Positions 1 to 5,302 of a DNA stretch of 26,301 nucleotides are shown here, piece after piece. The notes beneath the pieces are model-generated. The model searched no databases. It had not been told where the DNA came from and worked only from the letters and a program-made list of their open reading frames with translations. The first letter of the stretch is position 1; every line of letters begins with the position of its first letter. The position numbers were made by a program, and so were the translations under genes. Where the stretch lies: the IMG/VR virus record IMGVR_UViG_3300037320_000021, positions 1 through 26,301 of that record. One strand, written 5' to 3'. The stretch is from a virus.

Positions 1-46
1 GTCATAATTTCTAGTTTTTTGTAGCGGTTATTTCCTTACTACACTA

Positions 47-93
47 CAAATATACAACAGATAAACAGATAAACAAACGATATAAATGTTAAA
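47..93 (-). promoter_or_regulatory. Bacteroidetes-type promoter P1 with upstream box
   Basis: Read on the minus strand: an upstream box TTTAACAT (93-86), 8 bases, a -33 TTTG (77-74), 19 bases, and a -7 TATATTTG (54-47). The 19-base spacer contains two copies of GTTTATCT. The -33/-7 pair is the known Bacteroidetes sigma consensus. The upstream box at fixed distance is shared with P2 (23615-23661) and P3 (25321-25367). It lies just after the terminator of the lysis genes. An ATG at 5-3 follows 41 bases downstream of the -7 box and is probably the first codon of a gene running off the left edge. Confidence 0.8.
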
Positions 94-110
94 CTTTCAT
101 AATAAGGAAT

Positions 111-140
111 AAAAAAACCCCTAACATTTCTGCAAGGGGT
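111..140 (-). terminator. Intrinsic terminator ending the lysis/late operon
   Basis: On the minus strand ACCCCT pairs with AGGGGT, and the stem continues through one T-T mismatch to a GAAA tetraloop. A run of seven T follows. It sits about 50 bases after the holin stop codon and upstream of promoter P1, so it separates two transcription units. Confidence 0.85.
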
Positions 141-157
141 CAAACTAAAATAAAACT

Positions 158-184
158 ATAACTATGAACGGCTAATATAGTTAT
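158..184 (-). other. AT-rich inverted repeat after holin gene
   Basis: ATAACTAT (158-165) and ATAGTTAT (177-184) form a perfect 8-bp inverted repeat with an 11-base loop. On the minus strand it is followed by a T-rich stretch, and it lies between the holin stop and the strong terminator. It may be a weak first terminator or an RNA 3'-end stabiliser. The stem is almost all A/T, so stability is doubtful. Confidence 0.35.
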
Positions 185-193
185 TTGTTTTGA

Positions 194-673
194 TTAATTC
201 TTAGTAATCTTTTTAAATTTTTCAACACCTCTACTTCCAAAGTAAGCAAGGTAAACGGTAACTAATAGAGTCTTGAGCAAATCAACCCAAACAGGATCAA
301 TGTTAAAATTAATGCTAGAACTATCCAAAATAATAAAACAAGTCATAGCAAGAGTCAAAAACCCTAAAGAAAGCGGTCTAATGTTTTTGCTTAGAAAAGA
401 ATCTGATTCCATGTCGTACTTCCAACGGTCTGAAATATTTTTCATGTCCTCCTTATCCATTTCTATTTGCGCTAATAACATTTGTTTGTCTAACTCTGAT
501 ATATTAGGTTCACCGCTTATCTTCTCTCCTAAGGCAGTTAAGGCTTGTATACCCGTAATACTACCAGCAATAGTTAATAATTCAGGAGCGATGTCCTTAC
601 CTTGGTCTATTAGCCACCTAAGAGAGTCGCCTACTCTTGTAGTACCGTTTTTTTCCTTGTAACTTGGTTTCAT
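194..673 (-). CDS. Phage holin, 3TM (GTA-holin-like)
   Basis: This 159-residue protein resembles the 3-transmembrane holin family known from gene-transfer agents and many prophages. Seen directly: a hydrophobic or amphipathic segment near residues 30-47, a charged middle (about 60-95) with the typical pattern ISDRWKYDMESDSFLSKNIRP, then two hydrophobic helices at about 100-116 and 128-147, and a basic tail. A holin of this kind forms inner-membrane lesions that let the endolysin reach peptidoglycan. It is the last gene of the unit, starting 4 bases after the phosphoesterase stop, followed by a terminator. It lies two genes after the M15 peptidase, which supports a lysis role. The exact membrane topology is inferred. 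Confidence 0.75.
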   Translation of the reverse strand: MKPSYKEKNGTTRVGDSLRWLIDQGKDIAPELLTIAGSITGIQALTALGEKISGEPNISELDKQMLLAQIEMDKEDMKNISDRWKYDMESDSFLSKNIRPLSLGFLTLAMTCFIILDSSSINFNIDPVWVDLLKTLLVTVYLAYFGSRGVEKFKKITKN

Positions 674-677
674 ATTA

Positions 678-1895
678 TTATATTGTGTTATCTAACATTT
701 TCGGAAGTCCCTTATTATTTTCCCAAATTATACTATACCCAGCATTGGCATTATACCCTAGAGTTTCGCTGTAATAATTGCCAGTGAAAAAGGGCTTAAG
801 CGTTAATCTTCTGAGCATTAACTTGTCGTCTTGTATTACTTGGTATTTGCTCCTTTGTTTTGCAGTAAGTTTCTCCATTGCCTTGTGTAAGTGCGCTTCT
901 GTAATGAAATTGTATTTTCCATGCGCACCGTATAGGCTAACTAGTTCTTCTGATGTCTTTGAGCTGACTACCTTGTCGCCATGCAAGATAATGTGGTTAA
1001 TACCTTGAACCTCGTGCGAGATAACGTAAGCGTGAAACTCTACATTATAGCCCAATAGTTCAAGACAGTAAGCAATGATCTCAGCAGCACCTCCTTTGAC
1101 GTCTTCTTTGTTGTCTTTGCTTATCCTGTCGTGATTACCTCCTATTATCTTAACAGTATCTAGGTTGTTTATTTTGCTTAGTGATTCATGTAGTAATTTT
1201 GTACATAATTTAATGACGTTTGCACCTATCATTTTTGAGTCCATAGAGTGCCAAGAGTTAATATGATTAAGCCCTGTGAAACTCTCTATTAGGTCTCCTT
1301 GTATGTGTACATGACGTTTAGCAAATCGCAAATTGTTAAAATCTTCTATACTTGTATTTAGTCCGTCTTTTAGGACTTGAGTGTTGAAGTCTCTAGTCTT
1401 AACAAGTCCCTCTATCATTGCGCCAAAGTGTAAGTCAGCCCATTTTAAAACGCCTTCTGTGTTGGTTTGCTCATCTAGTTGTAATGGCTTATAAGTCTTT
1501 TTTAACTCTTTAGCTAAGGTTTGTTTTAGTTCTTCAACGTCAAAATCTTCGTCAATTTGCTTTTCCCTAAATACAATATTATATGAAGGTTCTTTGTAAT
1601 GATATGGCAAAAACTTAAAAGTGCTAATATCCTCATAAGGCAAATTATACTTTACGCAATACTCTTCAACTGTTAATATTGTATTTGTCTCAGGACACCA
1701 AGCACTTAGAAAAAAAGCTTCTTTGTAATCGTTTGCAGAAGTCGTAGAATCATTGTTAACTTCTTCGCTTTGAGTTAATTGATTGTATTCTTTTATTTTT
1801 CTGTCGTCGAGGGCATATCTGTGATACTTATTTGGCTCAATACCTAGTTTGTTTAATATTTCCGCATCTGTAATTGTTAATCTTTTATTTCTCAT
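678..1895 (-). CDS. Calcineurin-like metallophosphoesterase
   Basis: Seen in the 405-residue product: the metal-binding series of this fold, with DLH (D154, H156), GDLIE (G200-D201), GGNHD (N254, H255, D256), LHGD (H305) and AHLHK (H335, H337). These match the order D-x-H, GD, GNHD, H, GH-x-H of two-metal phosphoesterases. Position E204 (GDLIE) replaces the more usual D, and A334 replaces the usual G before the last H-x-H. The family cleaves phosphoesters in nucleotides, nucleic acids or phosphoproteins; the substrate here cannot be told. Residues 1-150 are an additional N-terminal region I do not recognise. I chose ATG 1895, preceded by an AT-rich leader. The frame is open to a TTG at 1922, which would add nine residues. 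The gene lies between endolysin and holin, an odd place for this enzyme. Confidence 0.82.
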   Translation of the reverse strand: MRNKRLTITDAEILNKLGIEPNKYHRYALDDRKIKEYNQLTQSEEVNNDSTTSANDYKEAFFLSAWCPETNTILTVEEYCVKYNLPYEDISTFKFLPYHYKEPSYNIVFREKQIDEDFDVEELKQTLAKELKKTYKPLQLDEQTNTEGVLKWADLHFGAMIEGLVKTRDFNTQVLKDGLNTSIEDFNNLRFAKRHVHIQGDLIESFTGLNHINSWHSMDSKMIGANVIKLCTKLLHESLSKINNLDTVKIIGGNHDRISKDNKEDVKGGAAEIIAYCLELLGYNVEFHAYVISHEVQGINHIILHGDKVVSSKTSEELVSLYGAHGKYNFITEAHLHKAMEKLTAKQRSKYQVIQDDKLMLRRLTLKPFFTGNYYSETLGYNANAGYSIIWENNKGLPKMLDNTI

Positions 1896-1928
1896 AGTTT
1901 TAGTTTTTTGTAAATATAACAAAATAAA

Positions 1929-2348
1929 CTACCACCTCGCTCTTGTCTTCCTGTGGTCATAATGCACGAAGGTAGAGTAAGCACTAAGACCACCTTGTAA
2001 CATATCTCCATTACTTATAAGCTCTTCAATCTTAGCGGCTACATACTTAGGAGTTAATCCTTGTGCTGTAATATCAGCAGCTTTGCATAATGTATGCTGT
2101 GACTCTCCATCACGACCTTGTGAAAGCTCATAGAATACTGGTCTAAATGCAATATTAATGCTTATCGGCACGTCTAATTCATTTCGTAATATTTGTAATT
2201 GATTTGCAAGTTTCTGCAAACTATACTTTAGGCTTTCGCTGTTTTTATAGATTTCAATTACTTTTTTTTGCTCTGAATCGTCAAAGAATCTAGACTCTAA
2301 GAACTCGCTAACCATAAAGTTTTCTGTTAGTTTTTTGTCGTCTATCAT
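1929..2348 (-). CDS. M15-family peptidoglycan peptidase (endolysin)
   Basis: A 139-residue protein with the zinc signature of the M15 D-Ala-D-Ala carboxypeptidase/L-Ala-D-Glu endopeptidase family: R69 in FRP, SQH...AAD (H85, D92) and FVHYD (H129). The C-terminal HYDxRKxRARW ending is typical of phage M15_3-type endolysins. The small single domain is the usual length, with no separate cell-wall-binding domain and no signal peptide, so release should depend on the holin. A cysteine (C88) stands where the family usually has glycine or a similar small residue. The start overlaps the previous stop as ATGA (2345-2348). It ends in TAG, showing that amber is a normal stop codon here. Confidence 0.88.
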   Translation of the reverse strand: MIDDKKLTENFMVSEFLESRFFDDSEQKKVIEIYKNSESLKYSLQKLANQLQILRNELDVPISINIAFRPVFYELSQGRDGESQHTLCKAADITAQGLTPKYVAAKIEELISNGDMLQGGLSAYSTFVHYDHRKTRARW

Positions 2349-2632
2349 TTTTTATATTTTTTTAGCTCACCTAAAAGTAACTTATTTTCATTTCTTAGTC
2401 CAATAACTTCAAATTCTAAATCTTCAATTTTCCTAGTCTGTTTGTCTATCTTATCGGTCATGCTAAGAATAAATGCGTTGTTTTGTTTTGCCATAAGCTC
2501 GTAAGCCTTGCCAATCTCAATGTTAGCGTTTGACTCTCTGGACTTTTTGCCCTTGAAAAACAAGAATACACTACTTATCGCTCCTGTGATCGCTGTGAAT
2601 ATTACGCCTGCATTATCTGAAAATATGCTCAT
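2345..2632 (-). CDS. Small membrane-anchored coiled-coil protein, lysis cassette
   Basis: A 95-residue protein with one hydrophobic helix at about residues 8-27, then a basic turn (KGKKSRE) and a long charged coiled-coil-like region (about 55-95, regular L/I spacing, KKYKK end). Topology and place, directly before the endolysin gene, resemble an inner-membrane spanin or a holin accessory protein. I see no family motif that decides this. It overlaps both neighbours as ATGA, so it is probably translated together with the peptidase. Confidence 0.6.
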   Translation of the reverse strand: MSIFSDNAGVIFTAITGAISSVFLFFKGKKSRESNANIEIGKAYELMAKQNNAFILSMTDKIDKQTRKIEDLEFEVIGLRNENKLLLGELKKYKK

Positions 2633-2826
2633 ATCTCTATTTCTATGTACTCGCCACCATGTCGCTCTATGAAGTTAATCATAGATTTTTCGTGAACGTA
2701 GGATGTTATTGGTCGACTAGTGCTAAATACTTGATTTTCTAATATCTTACCATAATTGAATATAGTGTTATCATCGTTTTTAGAAACGTAGTAAGGTTTA
2801 TTTAGATCGCTGTGATTGTATATCAT
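2629..2826 (-). CDS. Hypothetical 65-residue phage protein
   Basis: Unrecognised, soluble-looking protein rich in Asn, Tyr and Ile, with no membrane segment. It starts at an ATG after an AT-rich leader 15 bases beyond the stop of the fibre-type gene, and its stop overlaps the next start as ATGA. Its place between receptor-binding and lysis genes gives no firm function. Reality as a gene is supported by the tight packing. Confidence 0.6.
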   Translation of the reverse strand: MIYNHSDLNKPYYVSKNDDNTIFNYGKILENQVFSTSRPITSYVHEKSMINFIERHGGEYIEIEI

Positions 2827-2841
2827 ATCTTTATTTTTTAT

Positions 2842-4704
2842 TTAGGCTTGACCCCCATCTGTAATAGACCAATTATATGTATTTATTAAAACATTTCTAC
2901 CAGATTGTCCAGAACTATTGTATTTTATTGTTCCCGCACTAAATTGCACGTTTTGCTGAAGATTAAGTTGAGACCAGTCCTTATAGCAGTCGGCTAGGTT
3001 TTGTGCTGACATGTTAGATTGTTCTAAAAACATGTGCATAGTAGTAATATTACTTAAATCCCAATTATTTAGAGGTTGGTTAAATGCTTGTGTGTTATAA
3101 AACATTGTAGTCATATTTTCAACACCACTTACGTCCCAATTATTAATGTTCTGGTTAAATAATCTAGCACCTAAAAACGTTTCCCTCATCTGTGTGACAT
3201 TGCTAGTATTCCAATTATTAAGTGGCTGATTAAACGCAAAAGCATTAAGAAACATAGCCCTAATATTTGTAACATTACTTACATCCCAATTATTAAGAGG
3301 TTGGTTAAATTGAAGTGTACTCATAAAAACACCAAACATACTAGTCACATTGCTAGTGTTCCAATTTGTTGTGTCTGGATTTGCTATTGATGCACCTCGG
3401 AACATGGAATCCATAGAGGTTACTTGACTTAGATTTGGTATATCTGTTGCAGTCACTAACATGTTTTTACATCCAAAAAAAGCACCTTCAAAACTAGACC
3501 AAACAATATTACCCCATTGTTTTATATCTTTGACTTTCTCGTCATCTCCAGAATTGTTGAACTTTATTCTGCTAAATCCATTGACTGCCTTGGGAAATAT
3601 ATGCAGATCGTAAACCCCCGCATTTGTAAAGGTTATAGTAGCTTCATCGCTTAAATTATTGAAGGTTTCAATAACATTACCACCTTGTTTGGCTAATATA
3701 TCATAATCCCCTTCAGCACCTGTGAACTGAAATTGATTATTGTTTGATGTTCCGTTTTTTGTAGAATCAATTTGAATAGTAAGTGTTGGTATTAATCCAC
3801 CGTCTGAAAAGCTCCAACTTTGATTATTAATCAATAGATTTCTTGCAACTTCGCCTGCATAGTTATATTTAGAATTCCCCCCGTGAAATGTTACATTTGT
3901 ATTAGTATTAAGGTTTTGCATGTCTACTAATAACTTAGAATATCTTACTGTATTAATGTTACTTCCCAAGAACATAAGAGAGCCATTTTGTAGATTAGCT
4001 AGAGCTATTGCAGACGGCAATAATGTTAATTGAGATCCCAAGAAAATAAGAAATCCATTTTCTAGATTTGATAAAGTCATTTCAGAAGGCAAGGATTGCA
4101 GAGGACATCCTCTAAACATTTGACTTCCACTTTGTAAATTAGATAAAATCATTTGAAACGGTAAAGACGTTAAAGGACATCCTCTAAACATATCAGTTCC
4201 ATTTTGTAAATTAGCTAAAGTCATTTCAAAAGGCAAGGATTGTAGAGGACAATCTTGAAACATTTGACTTCCGTCAGTTACTATGTTCAACCATTCAATG
4301 TCGTTAGCTAGTGTATTTAAGTTTAAGCATCCAAAAAACAAACCTTGTCTGTTATCGGCAAATAGACCCCATTGATTAATTTTAGATAATTTTAACTTAT
4401 CGCCAGAGTCATTGAATCTTAAGCCTGTGAAACCATTAACACTTTTTGCTTTTACCTCTAAAATATAAACACCAGAACCGTTGTTAAATGTGATAGTTTC
4501 CTGATCAGATAAATCTCTAAAGGTTTGCACTACTATACCGTTCTGTTTTGCTACCACGTCATAGTTTCCTTGTGCGCCTGTAAGCTGAAATTGATCTGAA
4601 TTACTACCAGCCTTTGAAGTGTCGATCTCTATTATGAAGGCTGTATTTCCACCTCCAACCCTAAACCTATTATAATTAAACCCAAAATTAAATCCGTGTC
4701 TCAT
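2842..4704 (-). CDS. Two-module LRR/DUF285 (BspA-like) surface protein, probable receptor-binding fibre
   Basis: A 620-residue protein built from two parallel modules (about 21-313 and 315-619). Each begins with an Ig-like beta domain (FxxTGAxGxYDxxAKQxG, then VNGFxxxxFNxSGD) and a (I/N)QWG linker, continues with solenoid repeats, and ends with a shared cap (NxxWSxxDGG). Module 1 repeats are five 24-residue LRR-like units (144-263). Module 2 repeats are 25-residue DUF285 units, FNQPLNNWDVSNVT... (466-565). DUF285 and BspA-like repeats are known from bacterial surface adhesins. As the last tail gene it is a good candidate for the host-recognition protein, which is inference. I start at ATG 4704, which overlaps the previous stop as TAATG; an in-frame ATG at 4725 is less likely. 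Confidence 0.75.
   Translation of the reverse strand: MRHGFNFGFNYNRFRVGGGNTAFIIEIDTSKAGSNSDQFQLTGAQGNYDVVAKQNGIVVQTFRDLSDQETITFNNGSGVYILEVKAKSVNGFTGLRFNDSGDKLKLSKINQWGLFADNRQGLFFGCLNLNTLANDIEWLNIVTDGSQMFQDCPLQSLPFEMTLANLQNGTDMFRGCPLTSLPFQMILSNLQSGSQMFRGCPLQSLPSEMTLSNLENGFLIFLGSQLTLLPSAIALANLQNGSLMFLGSNINTVRYSKLLVDMQNLNTNTNVTFHGGNSKYNYAGEVARNLLINNQSWSFSDGGLIPTLTIQIDSTKNGTSNNNQFQFTGAEGDYDILAKQGGNVIETFNNLSDEATITFTNAGVYDLHIFPKAVNGFSRIKFNNSGDDEKVKDIKQWGNIVWSSFEGAFFGCKNMLVTATDIPNLSQVTSMDSMFRGASIANPDTTNWNTSNVTSMFGVFMSTLQFNQPLNNWDVSNVTNIRAMFLNAFAFNQPLNNWNTSNVTQMRETFLGARLFNQNINNWDVSGVENMTTMFYNTQAFNQPLNNWDLSNITTMHMFLEQSNMSAQNLADCYKDWSQLNLQQNVQFSAGTIKYNSSGQSGRNVLINTYNWSITDGGQA
3010..3309 (-). repeat. 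Four 75-bp repeats encoding DUF285 units
   Basis: Encodes residues 466-565 of the surface protein. Each unit begins FNQ(P/N)(L/I)NNW followed by (D/N)xSxxxxM and a phenylalanine-rich turn. A fifth, diverged unit precedes it (residues about 442-465). The protein pattern is kept better than the DNA. Confidence 0.75.
3916..4275 (-). repeat. Five 72-bp repeats encoding LRR-like units
   Basis: Encodes residues 144-263. The core is NGxxMFxGCPLxSLPxxMxLxNLQ-like (written by position: G2, MF5-6, L11, LP14-15, L20, L23). The last two units have lost the cysteine-proline pair. Repeats two to four are also clearly similar at DNA level. Confidence 0.75.
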
Positions 4705-4973
4705 TATGCTTCGGATTTTATGCAAAGGATATCGCCCGTAACAGATGTAATATTCTTAAAAGCTCCTGCAATAGAACCCCCAGCTTTTAGTTTTACCGTA
4801 AATGAAGAATCACCACCGCTATAAGTTTCTGTGGTAAAGTCACTATCTTCATTAGCGTAAACGGCCATGAACTTTTCATCTGTTGTCGTGTCTTCTCCTG
4901 TTGCTTTTTGTCTTACTCCAAACTGTCCTAGACTTGCTAAGTTGCTTTCTGAATTGAATTCTAATTTGTTCAT
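4704..4973 (-). CDS. Small tail-fibre-associated protein, unknown
   Basis: An 89-residue acidic protein rich in Thr, Ser and Gly with alternating polar/hydrophobic residues, consistent with a small beta-sheet domain; GGSIAGxFKNIxxVTGDI lies near the C-terminus. No signal peptide or membrane segment. It lies between the broken BACON gene and the LRR/DUF285 gene and overlaps the latter as TAATG, so it probably belongs to the tail tip or fibre. I do not recognise a family. Confidence 0.6.
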   Translation of the reverse strand: MNKLEFNSESNLASLGQFGVRQKATGEDTTTDEKFMAVYANEDSDFTTETYSGGDSSFTVKLKAGGSIAGAFKNITSVTGDILCIKSEA

Positions 4974-5001
4974 TACTTATTGTGTTTATTGTGGTTAATT
5001 A

Positions 5002-5301
5002 TTATTGTCCTGATTGTGTTATAGTGTGCTGTCCAGTTATGTCACCAGCCGTAAATGTAATTGATCCCGATCTTTCAGATGAATTAGGATTAGTTTGTAA
5101 CGTTACAGTTATAGTGGCATCGCCATTACCAGAAATAGCGATTAATGTAGCCCAACTAATGTTTTTCCTAATACCCTAATTAGCATTACAAAATAAATTA
5201 ATTGTGTAAGTTTTAGAAGTGAATCCTTCACTTGTAGAAACAGGACTTATAGTTAACTCTTTAACAAATTCTACTCTACTTGACGCTATAATCCCATTCA
5301 T
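5002..5301 (-). pseudogene. BACON-domain tail gene interrupted by in-frame TAG
   Basis: ATG 5301 lies two bases after the fibre stop. The frame codes 41 residues, reaches TAG at 5178-5176, then stays open in the same frame for 57 codons to TAA at 5004-5002. The part after TAG has clear BACON/Ig-like features: ISW (W50), SGNG (57-60), ATITVTLQTN, and a closing strand pair ending HTITQSG. BACON domains are carbohydrate- or mucin-associated modules common in Bacteroidetes and their phages. No ATG exists between the TAG and the domain. Either this is a nonsense mutation or a readthrough product of 99 residues is made. Other genes in the window end normally in TAG (1929, 21593, 25461), so general recoding is unlikely. 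Confidence 0.75.
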
Positions 5302-5302
5302 A

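Noticed and set aside
288-307. A fourth TTTAACAT-N8-TTTG on the minus strand inside the holin gene
   Set aside because: The expected TAnnTTTG 19 bases downstream is absent, and the place is inside coding sequence.
4982-5179. Plus-strand open frame of 65 codons opposite the BACON gene
   Set aside because: The minus-strand frame encodes a recognisable domain and fits the operon; every supported gene is on the minus strand.
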